Shown here piece by piece: positions 37,007-46,009 of a stretch of 64,000 bases of DNA. Below the pieces are notes generated by a model that was given only the letters and a program-made list of their open reading frames with translations, was not told where the DNA came from and did not search any database. The DNA comes from Desulfuromonadaceae bacterium (GTDB lineage: Bacteria > Desulfobacterota > Desulfuromonadia > Geobacterales > Pseudopelobacteraceae). Position 1 is the first letter of the stretch, and the number at the start of each line of letters is the position of its first letter. The position numbers were made by a program, and so were the translations under genes. The stretch is from the NCBI GenBank assembly GCA_028687585.1, contig JAQTZV010000025.1:22363-86362 (forward strand), written 5' to 3'.

Positions 37007-38260
37007 ATGGAGCGCCAGATATCGTTAGCACATATTGACGCTGTTGTCCGTGATCAGTTACAACGACTGGACACAGTCTCCGGAGTGGAGTATCTCGCAG
37101 AGGTATCAGGCTTTATCAAACCGCTGCAGGAACGGTTTGATAGTGCCCGTAACGAGCTTCTGCTGCTGATGGAGAGTGCCGCTGCAGCAGAGGACACACA
37201 TGAATTGCGACTTATCAACGATCGTACGGTAGCTGTAGCCTGTGAACTCTTTGTATCGATGAAATCTGTCCCTATTGTTCAGGAGCTCTGCAGCAGCGTC
37301 AGGGACGCTATCGCTGAGCGGGTACTGGAACTGGCCCGACAGGAACTGTATTTTTCCGGGACAGATAGTGAGCGGACAGTGGCGCTCCTGTCCGTCGGGA
37401 GTGACGGTAGGAAAGAACAGACATTGCTTACTGACCAGGACTACCTTTTTCTGCTCAGTCCGGGCAATCAGGACTCTTCATTAGCCGATAATGCACAGGA
37501 CGATTACTTCGGAATGCTCGGTTCGGCCTTCTCAATAAAAATGGAGGAAGCCGGCATCAGCAGGTGCAGCGGCGGGATCATGCCGGTCAATGAAGATTGG
37601 CGCGGGTCGCTATCGCAATGGCACGAGCGTCTGACCACCATGTTCCGGTTTGAAAGAGACCACTGGGATAGGGACATCCTCAACCTCATTGCCCTCATGG
37701 ACATACGCTTCATCTGTGGCGACCGCGATCTCGGTCTCGGCTTCGGAAATATGGTCCGTTCCCGGGTACGGGACAACCCCCAGGCCATTCGACAGATGGC
37801 CAGAGTCGTCAGCTCCATGAAACTTTCCAAAGGATTCCTCCGTCGGTTCATCATCGAGGCCGAAGGGTCGCACAAAGGTGAGTTCAATATAAAGATACTT
37901 GCCTGGATGCCGCTGGTAATGTGCATCAGACTGATGGCGGTCGACGTTGGAATTAATGAGACATCAACTCTGGATAGAATACTCCGCCTGAAGAATGATG
38001 GACACCTGACAGACAAGATGGCAGCAGAGCTGACCAGAGCATACCATGTCATAACCGGGCATCGGATCACCCAGCAGATGAAGAGACTCAAAAGAATTAT
38101 CGATGATGACTGCTACATCAACCCCTATGAACTATCTACACAGGAGCAGCGGGAAGAGTTACGGAATGCCATCGGCAGGATTGAAGAACTTCAAAGCCTT
38201 ATACGGGGCCGGTTTGCAATGTCGGCCTCGGTTGATAACTATTTATCGCCCAGGCGTTGA
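37007..38260 (+). CDS. DUF294-type putative nucleotidyltransferase
   Basis: A 417-residue cytoplasmic protein starting at ATG 37007 (TGAGGAG upstream; the longer frame from 36908 is not supported). A central nucleotidyltransferase domain shows SVGSDGRKEQTLLTDQDYLFLL, the GS-x-R-x-E...DxD metal and nucleotide site of the GlnD-like DUF294 family, followed by the helical DUF294_C domain with MPLVMCIRLMAVD and a late MKRLKRI. The usual N-terminal cyclic-nucleotide and CBS sensor domains are missing, replaced by about 120 residues of helix. Related proteins are suspected to nucleotidylate partner proteins. Target unknown; monocistronic. Confidence 0.75.
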   Translation: MERQISLAHIDAVVRDQLQRLDTVSGVEYLAEVSGFIKPLQERFDSARNELLLLMESAAAAEDTHELRLINDRTVAVACELFVSMKSVPIVQELCSSVRDAIAERVLELARQELYFSGTDSERTVALLSVGSDGRKEQTLLTDQDYLFLLSPGNQDSSLADNAQDDYFGMLGSAFSIKMEEAGISRCSGGIMPVNEDWRGSLSQWHERLTTMFRFERDHWDRDILNLIALMDIRFICGDRDLGLGFGNMVRSRVRDNPQAIRQMARVVSSMKLSKGFLRRFIIEAEGSHKGEFNIKILAWMPLVMCIRLMAVDVGINETSTLDRILRLKNDGHLTDKMAAELTRAYHVITGHRITQQMKRLKRIIDDDCYINPYELSTQEQREELRNAIGRIEELQSLIRGRFAMSASVDNYLSPRR

Positions 38261-38291
38261 TCCCACCCAGTCACCGGAATTGAAACCGGAA

Positions 38292-39176
38292 TCATTTCCT
38301 GATTGCAAGCGCTACCCCGGTTACCGCTACACACATACCCGCCAAGGCCGATAAACCTAAGCGCTCTCCAAAAACAAAGAATGCCAGCAGGGAAGTTACC
38401 GGAGGAACCAGGTAAAACAGGCTTGCAACCCGCGATGCTTCGCCGCGCCGAATGAGAATATGCAGCAGACTGATGGCGCCGAGCGACAGCACCAGTACAA
38501 GCCAGACCATTGCAAACACAAAATTGGCGGTCCACTGCACCTGCATCGTTTCGCAGAAGGAGGCCGCCAGCGCCATGACCAGCGTAGACGCGCTAAACTG
38601 GATAACACCACCGCTGCGCATATCCATGGCGGCACAGTACCGCTTCTGATAGATGGTGCCAACGGTGATGCCGAGCAGCGCAAGTATCGACATCATGACC
38701 CCCTGCGGATTGCCGGAGGCAAACGAAATCTTGTCCATCAGGACCATTACCACCCCTACCAGACCAAGACCAAACCCGAACCATTGCCTGCCGCTGACGT
38801 TCTCACCGAGCAGGCGACCTGCGACAACTGCAGTAAACAGCGGCTGCAATCCGACGATCAATGAGACGATTCCGGAAGGGACCCCCTGATAGATGGCGGA
38901 AAACACACCGCCAATATAGACGGCATTGACCATCACACCGGCAAAAGCAATATGGGCAGTTTGAGTCAGACTGACGGGCCAGGGAGCACGTGTCACCAGG
39001 GTCAGCGTCAAGAGCAGAATCGTCACGAATCCGTAGCGCCACAGGAGAAAGGTGAAAGGTTCTGCATACGGCAGGCCGAATTTCGCACCGATAAAGCCGG
39101 TGCTCCAGAGCATGACAAACAGGATGGGCGCTGCAACCTGCCAGTAACTGTCCCGTCGCAGCGTGGTTGTTGTCAT
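38292..39176 (-). CDS. EamA/DMT-superfamily transporter
   Basis: A 294-residue, ten-helix transporter with two EamA repeats (about 14-140 and 155-290). ATG 39176 is chosen because GAGGAA lies upstream and the frame from 39236 would run into the butyrate kinase stop. Sequence marks include LWSTGFIGAKFGLPYAEPFTFLLWR and the second-repeat end FVFGERLGLSALAGMCVAVTGV. DMT proteins export amino acids, nucleobases or related metabolites. It lies immediately downstream of butyrate kinase and may share its transcript. Substrate not predictable. Confidence 0.88.
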   Translation of the reverse strand: MTTTTLRRDSYWQVAAPILFVMLWSTGFIGAKFGLPYAEPFTFLLWRYGFVTILLLTLTLVTRAPWPVSLTQTAHIAFAGVMVNAVYIGGVFSAIYQGVPSGIVSLIVGLQPLFTAVVAGRLLGENVSGRQWFGFGLGLVGVVMVLMDKISFASGNPQGVMMSILALLGITVGTIYQKRYCAAMDMRSGGVIQFSASTLVMALAASFCETMQVQWTANFVFAMVWLVLVLSLGAISLLHILIRRGEASRVASLFYLVPPVTSLLAFFVFGERLGLSALAGMCVAVTGVALAIRK

Positions 39177-39235
39177 AGGGGATTCCTCATGCCTGATACC
39201 AATTCTAAATCTTGATTCAGCATTGGAATGACTCA

Positions 39236-40312
39236 TCAGCTATAGACGGATAACTCTTCCTCGTTGTTGAAATAGCGCATGGCCGCCTCCGCCAGGGCCT
39301 CCATTTCATTCTCTCCGGGATTCAGCAGCACCGGGGCGATGAACGATATCTTCTTCAGCAGGCTCTCCAGCAGCACCTTCGAGTAGACCAGGCTGCCGGT
39401 CAGGGCGATCGCGTCGATGTTCCCTTCCAGTACGGTCGTGCAGGCGCCGATCTCTTTGGCGACCTGGTAGACCATGGCCTCATACACCTCGGCCGCTTTC
39501 TGGTCTCCTTCGGCAATACGTTTTTCTATTTCAATGGCATTAGTCGTACCCAGATAGGCGTACAATCCACCGCCGCCAGTCAGCAGCTTCAGAATCTGCT
39601 CCTTGCTGTACTCGCCGCTGAAGCACATTTTGACCAAATCGCCGGCAGGGAGGCTTCCGGCCCGCTCCGGCGAAAAAGCTCCGTCGCCATCCAGAGCATT
39701 ATTGACGTCGATAATCTTCCCCTTTCTGTGGGCGCCGACCGAAATTCCGCCCCCCAGATGCACTACGATCAGGTTGACTTCGTCATACCTTTTGCCGAGA
39801 CCGGCAGCAATCTTCCGGGCAGTGGCCTTCTGGTTCAGGGCGTGAAAACTGCTCTGCCGGGCGATCTGCGGGATTCCCGAGTAACGGGCCGAGATGCACA
39901 GTTCATCCGTCATCGGCGGATCGGCCGTCAGCACCGGAATATTGAACTGGTTCCCCAGATCAAAGGCCACCAACCCTCCCACGTTGATCGGATGACCGCC
40001 GTAGATGCCGCTTTTCATATCCGCAATCATCTTCGGGCAAATCCGGTAAGTGCCGCCAGGTAGCGGTTTGACATTGCCGCCGCGACAAGCAATGGCGTCC
40101 AGCTCCTCAATTTCCAGATTGTTCTCCCGGAGGACGCCCAGAATAGCCTCCTTGCGGTAATCGTACTGATCCCAGATGGTGGCAAACTTCCGTATTTCCT
40201 CGTCCGGATGTTTTATCGAAACATTTATCTTCATCTCACCGGCGGTAAATATACCAACCTTGGTAGATGTCGATCCGGGATTGATTATCAGTATTGTCTT
40301 GTTATCAGCCAT
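39236..40312 (-). CDS. buk: butyrate kinase
   Basis: A 358-residue ASKHA-fold acyl kinase. It starts ILIINPGSTSTKVGIF (phosphate 1) and has VVHLGGGISVGAHRKGKIIDVNNALDGDGAFSPERAG and ALTGSLVYSKVLLESLLKKI, which separate butyrate kinase from acetate kinase. It interconverts butyryl phosphate and ADP with butyrate and ATP; branched-chain or aromatic acids can be substrates. No phosphotransbutyrylase gene adjoins. It lies 39 bp after the benzoate-CoA-ligase-like gene and 59 bp before the EamA gene, so these three form a minus-strand unit of organic acid metabolism. Confidence 0.93.
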   Translation of the reverse strand: MADNKTILIINPGSTSTKVGIFTAGEMKINVSIKHPDEEIRKFATIWDQYDYRKEAILGVLRENNLEIEELDAIACRGGNVKPLPGGTYRICPKMIADMKSGIYGGHPINVGGLVAFDLGNQFNIPVLTADPPMTDELCISARYSGIPQIARQSSFHALNQKATARKIAAGLGKRYDEVNLIVVHLGGGISVGAHRKGKIIDVNNALDGDGAFSPERAGSLPAGDLVKMCFSGEYSKEQILKLLTGGGGLYAYLGTTNAIEIEKRIAEGDQKAAEVYEAMVYQVAKEIGACTTVLEGNIDAIALTGSLVYSKVLLESLLKKISFIAPVLLNPGENEMEALAEAAMRYFNNEEELSVYS

Positions 40313-40351
40313 TTCAGGTTCCTTGGGTAAAAATGTATTTAAAACCGGTGG

Positions 40352-41911
40352 TTAAACGCCTTGATTCTGAACCAGATTGCGCAGTTCGAATCGCTTGATC
40401 TTGCCGGTTGCCGTTTTGGGAAGCTCGTCCAGAAAATGAATCCAGCGAGGATATTTGTAGAGTGCCAGCTTGGACTTCACAAAATCCTTCAGTTCGTTTT
40501 CCATCTCAAGAGAGGCCTGCCGCGATTTGGCAAGCACGACAAATGCCATCGGCTTTATCAGTTTGTCATCATCGGGCGCACCGATGACCGCACACTCAAG
40601 TACATCCTGATGTTCTATCAGACACGCCTCGACTTCGTTGGGAGAAACCCAGATGCCTCCGACCTTGAGCATGTCATCAGATCGTCCGGCACAGTAATAA
40701 TATCCCTGCTCATCGCAATAATACTTGTCGCCGGTGTTTACCCAGTGCCCCATAATGGTCTGGCGGCTTTTTTCATGCTTGTTCCAGTAGGAAGCGGCAG
40801 CACTGTCCCCCTTTACCAGCAGCGTGCCCACTTCTCCCGCCGGGAGATCATGCATGTTTTCATCGACGATGCGTGCTTCGTAGCCGGGAACAACCTTGCC
40901 GGTACTACCGGAGTGGGTATCGCCCGGCACGTTGGAGATGAAGATATGAACCATCTCTGTCGAGCCGATGCCATCAATGATATCGAGGCCGAATCGGGAT
41001 TTCCAGCGCTGCAGGTAAGCCGCCGGGAGGGCTTCGCCGGCAGAAACGCACAGGCGCACTCCGGCCATGCTGCCGTCCACTTCCAGCATCTGGCCGTAAA
41101 GGGTTGGTACGCCAAAATAGAGGGTCGGCAGGTGCTTACCGACGGTCGTATAGACACTTTCGGGGGTGGGACGTGACGGCAGATAGACGGCCGTTGCCCC
41201 GACCCCGAACGGAAAATAGAGGCCATTGCCGAGACCATAGGCGAAAAACAGCTTGGCAGCCGAAAAGCAGACGTCGTTTTCCTGAATGCCGAGAACTTTT
41301 TTCCCGTAGGTTTCAGTAGAGTAGACCATGTCGTGCTGAAGATGAATTGTCCCTTTCGGAGACCCGGTCGAGCCGGAGCTGTACAGCCAGAAGCAGGAAT
41401 CATCACGACAGGTCGGAGCGGTTTCAAGCTCAGAGGATTGCTGCGATACCAGTTCGCTGAGAGTCAAGTCTCCGTTTGGAGCAGTTCCGTTTGCCACAAT
41501 GATATGCTTCAAGAACCGCAGGTTGCCTCGGATCGAATCTATTTGTTCAAGCAGGGCTGCATCGACGACCAGAACACGGGCGCGGCTGTCGTTGAGAAAA
41601 AATTCAAAATCCTTGCTCCGGTTCATCGTATTCAGGCAAACCGGCACTGCTCCGATTTTTATAGCTCCAAAGAATGCCTGCGGATAGATCTCCGTATCAA
41701 GGAGCAGCAGGGCAACCCGCTCCTCCATCCTGACATCTATTGAGAGCAGCGCATTACCGAAACGGTTGACACCTTCCTGGATCTGTCCATAGGTGAATGC
41801 ACGATCTTCACAGAGTACGGCAACTTTATTACCACGTCCTTCACGGACGTTGCGGTCCACAAAGTAGTCAGCAGCGTTGAATTCTTCCGGCAAGTTGAGA
41901 TTGTATGGCAT
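40352..41911 (-). CDS. benzoate-CoA ligase family enzyme
   Basis: A 519-residue adenylate-forming ligase starting at ATG 41911 (GGAGGT upstream, overlapping an alternative ATG at 41923). The start PYNLNLPEEFNAADYFVDRNV is characteristic of benzoate-CoA ligases. Core motifs are YSSGSTGSPKGTIHLQHDM (A3), STEMVHIF (A5), GHWVNTGDKYY (A7) and PKTATGKIKRFELR with the catalytic Lys (A10). It activates benzoate or a related acid with ATP and CoA, the entry step of anaerobic aromatic degradation. The exact acid is uncertain; no benzoyl-CoA reductase genes are in the window. It sits just upstream of buk. Confidence 0.85.
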   Translation of the reverse strand: MPYNLNLPEEFNAADYFVDRNVREGRGNKVAVLCEDRAFTYGQIQEGVNRFGNALLSIDVRMEERVALLLLDTEIYPQAFFGAIKIGAVPVCLNTMNRSKDFEFFLNDSRARVLVVDAALLEQIDSIRGNLRFLKHIIVANGTAPNGDLTLSELVSQQSSELETAPTCRDDSCFWLYSSGSTGSPKGTIHLQHDMVYSTETYGKKVLGIQENDVCFSAAKLFFAYGLGNGLYFPFGVGATAVYLPSRPTPESVYTTVGKHLPTLYFGVPTLYGQMLEVDGSMAGVRLCVSAGEALPAAYLQRWKSRFGLDIIDGIGSTEMVHIFISNVPGDTHSGSTGKVVPGYEARIVDENMHDLPAGEVGTLLVKGDSAAASYWNKHEKSRQTIMGHWVNTGDKYYCDEQGYYYCAGRSDDMLKVGGIWVSPNEVEACLIEHQDVLECAVIGAPDDDKLIKPMAFVVLAKSRQASLEMENELKDFVKSKLALYKYPRWIHFLDELPKTATGKIKRFELRNLVQNQGV

Positions 41912-42329
41912 TGTGACCTCCATTGCTTGATGATCAGTTGGGGACAGCTGGCGATTCCGCTAAACGGTAATTAAGTACTTTATTGCTTATTATAATTAAC
42001 TACGCTGTTTATTTCAATAAAATACGGTAACAAAATTGAATATCCCACTGCCCACCCCCTGTTACCCAGCGCAATACTTTTAATAACTAAATGATTTAAC
42101 ACAACAAACAAGTCACAACACATAATAACCTTGTTATACCGGCAGAAGATAACCAGACAGGATAAAAACGAATCAGCGGCTATGTAGCGAGAGAAGGAGA
42201 GACCATCTATTCTTTCAGCTTCAGATGTTGATAAAGCCTTTCAAACCAATTAGAATACGGATCATTCATTTTCAATCAGCAATCCGCATCATCAACTCTG
42301 CTTCCGAGATGGCCACCATGAGGTGAAGA
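41912..42329. other. divergent promoter region
   Basis: About 418 bp between the ligase and the CoA-transferase genes, transcribed away from each other. It is A+T-rich in 41970-42160 and holds a small palindrome TAAAT-G-ATTTA (42088-42098). Both promoters and any shared operator should lie here. No gene or stable RNA structure was recognised. Confidence 0.45.
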
Positions 42330-44186
42330 ATGCCCGGCAACTTTTCCGAACTATATAAACAAAAGCTGACAACGGCCGATGAAGTGGTGCGACATATCCA
42401 ATCCGGCTGGCGAGTGTTTGTCGGTTCCGGCTGCGCGACTCCGCAGGAACTGGTAGCAGCACTCTGCAGAAAGGCCTCCAACATTCATGATGTAGAGTTG
42501 GTCCAACTCCTGACATATGGCGCCACTGAGTATCTTGACGAAAAATTCAGCGGGCAGATCCGGCATAATTCCTTTTTTATCAGCGACAATATCCGGCAGG
42601 CTGTGAGCGAAGGGCGAGCCGATTACACCCCGATTTTTTTGAGTGAAATACCCGAACTTATCCGGCGTGGGCGGCGAGGAAATCAGGTCGCGCTTCTGCA
42701 GCTGTCGCCACCCGACCGTCACGGCTACTGCAGCATGGGTGTAAGTGTAGATATACAACGGGCAGCACTGGATCGAGCCACATTGGTTATTGCTGAGATA
42801 AATCCCCATATGCCGAGGACGTTCGGCGAGACCCAGGTTCATTTGAGCCGCATCAACTATCTCGTGGAGGTTCAGAGTCCCGTTTTCGAAGTTCCCGTAA
42901 TGGAAGCAGACGAAGTGGCGTTGCAGATCGGATATCACATCTCACGGTTGGTGGAAAACGGCAGCTGTCTTCAGATGGGAATCGGAACGATTCCCGGATC
43001 AGTACTCCGGTTCCTGACCGATAAAAGAAACCTGGGTATCCACACGGAGATGTTCAGTGATGAACTGATCCCCCTGGTGGAAAACGGCAATATCACGAAT
43101 CGCTCGAAAAAGATTCACCCCGGCAAGATCGTTACAAGCTTTGTGACCGGAACCCGAAAACTTTTTGACTTTGTGGATGAAAATAGCGCGGTGGCATTCT
43201 ATCCCTCAGATTATGTCAATGATCCGCGCGTGATTTCGCAGAACGATCGGGTAGTGGCGATCAATTCAGCATTGCAGGTGGATCTTACCGGTCAGGTCTG
43301 TGCCGACAGTCTCGGTTACACCTTTTACAGCGGCATCGGTGGTCAGGTTGATTTCATCAGGGGAGCGGCCATGAGCCGAGGCGGAAAGCCGGTCGTAGCG
43401 CTTCGCAGCACCGCTAAAGAAGGGACGTTAAGCCGGATCGTGGAACGCCTCGATGATGGCGCCGGCGTCGTAACCAGCCGCGGGGACGTGCACTATGTGG
43501 TTACGGAATACGGCATTGCCTACCTGCATGGCAAAACAATCCGGGAACGTGCCCTTGAACTGATATCCATTGCCCACCCCGATTTTCGGCAGGAACTACT
43601 GGAGTTTGTGAAGAGAAAGCACTACGTCTATGAGGACGAGCAAGTCTGGCAGCAGGCACTTGACAGCTACCCGAAAGGTCTTGAGGAATATCGGATGTTC
43701 GGGCAGAAAAGGCTGTTTGTCCGTCCGCTGAAGGCGACGGATGAAAGGCTCCTGCAGGAATTTTTCTACAGTCACAGTCATGAGACCATATATAATCGCT
43801 ACTTTGGCCAGAAATCCCAACTGGCCCATCGCGAGGCCGCCAAACTCTGCTACGTTGACTATCAAAACCGTATGGCACTCGCCGCGTTTCAGCAGTCCGG
43901 GACCGGGACCGACGAGCGGATTGTTGCCGTGGCACGCTATGCGGCTAATCCGCGCAGCAACATGGCAGAAACAGCGGTAGTAGTACATGAAGAGTATCGC
44001 CGGCTCGGCATTGCCGGGTACCTGCTCAAGCAGCTGGAGACGTATGCGGCGAGTCGCGGTATCAAGGGGTTTTGTTCAGTTATACTGCCAACCAACGATG
44101 CGATGATCTCGTATCATCGAAAACTGGGGCATTCTCTGGTGTTTTCGCAGGAGACCGAGGGCTATAACATGGAATTCAACTTTTAA
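42330..44186 (+). CDS. acetyl-CoA hydrolase/CoA-transferase fused to a GNAT domain
   Basis: A 618-residue fusion. Residues about 8-430 are a class I acetyl-CoA hydrolase/transferase of the 4-hydroxybutyrate CoA-transferase type, with QMGIGTIPGSVLRFL, the catalytic-Glu region GIHTEMFSDEL and VDFIRGAAMSRGGKPV. Residues about 455-615 are a GNAT domain with the acetyl-CoA loop EEYRRLGIAGYLLKQLE. The first half likely moves CoA between acetyl-CoA and an organic acid. The GNAT half, present in similar proteins of anaerobes, could acetylate the enzyme or another protein; that role is inference. GAGGTG precedes the ATG. Confidence 0.88.
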   Translation: MPGNFSELYKQKLTTADEVVRHIQSGWRVFVGSGCATPQELVAALCRKASNIHDVELVQLLTYGATEYLDEKFSGQIRHNSFFISDNIRQAVSEGRADYTPIFLSEIPELIRRGRRGNQVALLQLSPPDRHGYCSMGVSVDIQRAALDRATLVIAEINPHMPRTFGETQVHLSRINYLVEVQSPVFEVPVMEADEVALQIGYHISRLVENGSCLQMGIGTIPGSVLRFLTDKRNLGIHTEMFSDELIPLVENGNITNRSKKIHPGKIVTSFVTGTRKLFDFVDENSAVAFYPSDYVNDPRVISQNDRVVAINSALQVDLTGQVCADSLGYTFYSGIGGQVDFIRGAAMSRGGKPVVALRSTAKEGTLSRIVERLDDGAGVVTSRGDVHYVVTEYGIAYLHGKTIRERALELISIAHPDFRQELLEFVKRKHYVYEDEQVWQQALDSYPKGLEEYRMFGQKRLFVRPLKATDERLLQEFFYSHSHETIYNRYFGQKSQLAHREAAKLCYVDYQNRMALAAFQQSGTGTDERIVAVARYAANPRSNMAETAVVVHEEYRRLGIAGYLLKQLETYAASRGIKGFCSVILPTNDAMISYHRKLGHSLVFSQETEGYNMEFNF

Positions 44187-44193
44187 ATTGGCA

Positions 44194-44835
44194 TCAGTAA
44201 TAAATCGAGTCGATGAATTCTTTTGCCAATCGTGCGTGGTTTACAATGGCCTGCCTGGCCCGATCAGCATCTTTTTGTCGGAATGCTTCAATTATTTCGT
44301 CATGTTCCGCAAGCACCTGGTCATAGCGTTCGCCCAATAGCCGGGTAATTCTCCGCTGCATAAAAAAACGTTGATATACATCCCTGAACGTTTCGCTTAG
44401 ATTCCGGCTTCCCGCCATATCAACAATGCAGGAGTGAAATTCCAGATCGTGAACAACACGCAGCTCTTTATCGTTTGCTTCGGCTGCCTGTTTGAATTTC
44501 TGTGCTTTCTTCTCTAATTCTTTCAGTTTTGCGGGAGTGAGGTTTTTCATCGCTTTAATAACGGCTCCGACTTCAAGAATCTCTCTGAAATCAGCAAGCC
44601 CGTCATATTCTTCCTGGGTAAGCTGATGCACGGTATAACAGCTTTGCCGGTGGGAATAATCGACAAAACCTTCCTTCATCAGCATGATCATGGCCATTTT
44701 AACCGGAGTGCGACTTATTTCAAGCTTATCCGCCAGTTCTGTAATTACAATTCTTTGACCGGGGACAATATCAAAATTCAGCATCATCTGTTTAATCTGC
44801 TTGTATGTTTTGTAATCCAGGGTTTCTTCCGACAC
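44194..44835 (-). CDS. GntR-family regulator, FadR/FCD subfamily
   Basis: A 213-residue regulator from GTG 44835, chosen because AAAAGGAG lies seven bases upstream; the open frame extends to 44934 without such a site. The winged helix contains KQIKQMMLNFDIVPGQRIVITELADKLEISRTPVKMAM; the FCD domain (about 70-205) contains DLEFHSCIVDMAGSRN, EHDEIIEAF and VNHARLAKEF with the metal-ligand histidines. It lies 178 bp downstream of the last C1-cluster gene in the same direction and ends 7 bp from the convergent CoA-transferase. A TTCAAAT/ATTTGAA pair (44864-44870, 44894-44900) upstream could be its operator. Confidence 0.87.
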   Translation of the reverse strand: MSEETLDYKTYKQIKQMMLNFDIVPGQRIVITELADKLEISRTPVKMAMIMLMKEGFVDYSHRQSCYTVHQLTQEEYDGLADFREILEVGAVIKAMKNLTPAKLKELEKKAQKFKQAAEANDKELRVVHDLEFHSCIVDMAGSRNLSETFRDVYQRFFMQRRITRLLGERYDQVLAEHDEIIEAFRQKDADRARQAIVNHARLAKEFIDSIYY

Positions 44836-45013
44836 AGAAATACTCCTTTTGGGAACATCGCTATTCAAATTTGGAACAGAATTCAGACTGCCCATTTGAA
44901 ATAGGTGCGATGCGGTACTACTGTCACATACCATTCCGGATGCAAGATAGCTAAATTACCTGGCGTAGTCAATTGCGGCAATATCCTCGCCGGACTGCTC
45001 ATGCTTCGCTCCA

Positions 45014-46009
45014 TCAGCGTATTGTTTCCTGCTCAAATCGATCCACCATTTCCATCGCCACGGCCAGAATCCCGATGCCGGTGGGACAGACCACATCGCA
45101 GCGGCCGCAGAGAAAGCAGCTGATTTCTCCCCACCGTTCAGGATCTGCGGCGAGCTTGTGATGAATGCGGCGGCGGGTGCGCAGCGCTTCACTTCCCAAC
45201 GGATTGTGGCCGCTCGCCTCGCGCATGAAGCCGTCCAGCTGACAGGAGTCCCACATGCGGCTGCGCTCGATATTGTTGGCATAGCGCCAGTCCTGGACTC
45301 CGAAGCAGGTGCAGGTGGGGCAGGCAAGATTGCAGCCGGTACAGGAGATGCAGCGATCGCCGATTTCACTCCAAAAGGAGTCCGGCACCCGATTGGCCCG
45401 CAGCAGTTGAGAGGCCCGCTGGATGAGTTCGTCACCTTCGTTCGCCGCTGTCAGCGATTCAATCCTGATCTGATGCAGCACCTCTTCGGCATCGGTATCA
45501 GGCAGTTCCGCAGCGATACCTTCGCCTGCCTGGCTGTAGGTCAAAACCAGCCAGCATTTGCCGTCACAAACAAACTCCAGATCGCACCCGCCGCCGATCA
45601 GCGGCAGCAGAGCGCCGCCCGGACCGCAATAACCGGAGACACCGGCAATGACCGCGCCCGCACGCTGTCGGAAATAGATATCGTCGCGCCAGCCATCGGC
45701 AAAGAACCGGTCTATGAAACGCAGGCAATCGATGTCTCGACCGGTAAAACCGGCCACAAAAAGCCGGTTGGCCTGATCAGAAGAGGGAAGCACCGCTCCT
45801 TCGACTGCAGTGAAGACCGGCCCCTGCTGAGGAAAAAAAGCTGCCGTGGGCTTTCCCGGCACGGCCCCGCCCATGAGAGCAATGGGACCGTCTTCAAGGG
45901 ATCCGATGGTTCTTGTGCCGTCGCTCAGCATAACCGGCAGCCGCAGCTCGAAGCGGGAAGCAAGCGCAGTGAAAAATGCAGGAATATGTTCCGGGTACAA
46001 TACCTTCAC
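45014..46009 (-). CDS. dicluster ferredoxin-type subunit (HydB/AsrA-like)
   Basis: A 331-residue soluble iron-sulfur protein. Two [4Fe-4S] motifs occur at about 220-236 (CISCTGCNLACPTCTCF, with an additional Cys) and 298-312 (CFLCGRCDVVCPTGI); the N-terminal 210 residues match the family found in sulfhydrogenase beta subunits and anaerobic sulfite reductase subunit A. It likely carries electrons between the formate dehydrogenase catalytic subunit, which it overlaps by 4 bp, and the FAD/[2Fe-2S] reductase encoded before that. The N-terminal region has no cofactor motif I recognise. Confidence 0.85.
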   Translation of the reverse strand: MKVLYPEHIPAFFTALASRFELRLPVMLSDGTRTIGSLEDGPIALMGGAVPGKPTAAFFPQQGPVFTAVEGAVLPSSDQANRLFVAGFTGRDIDCLRFIDRFFADGWRDDIYFRQRAGAVIAGVSGYCGPGGALLPLIGGGCDLEFVCDGKCWLVLTYSQAGEGIAAELPDTDAEEVLHQIRIESLTAANEGDELIQRASQLLRANRVPDSFWSEIGDRCISCTGCNLACPTCTCFGVQDWRYANNIERSRMWDSCQLDGFMREASGHNPLGSEALRTRRRIHHKLAADPERWGEISCFLCGRCDVVCPTGIGILAVAMEMVDRFEQETIR

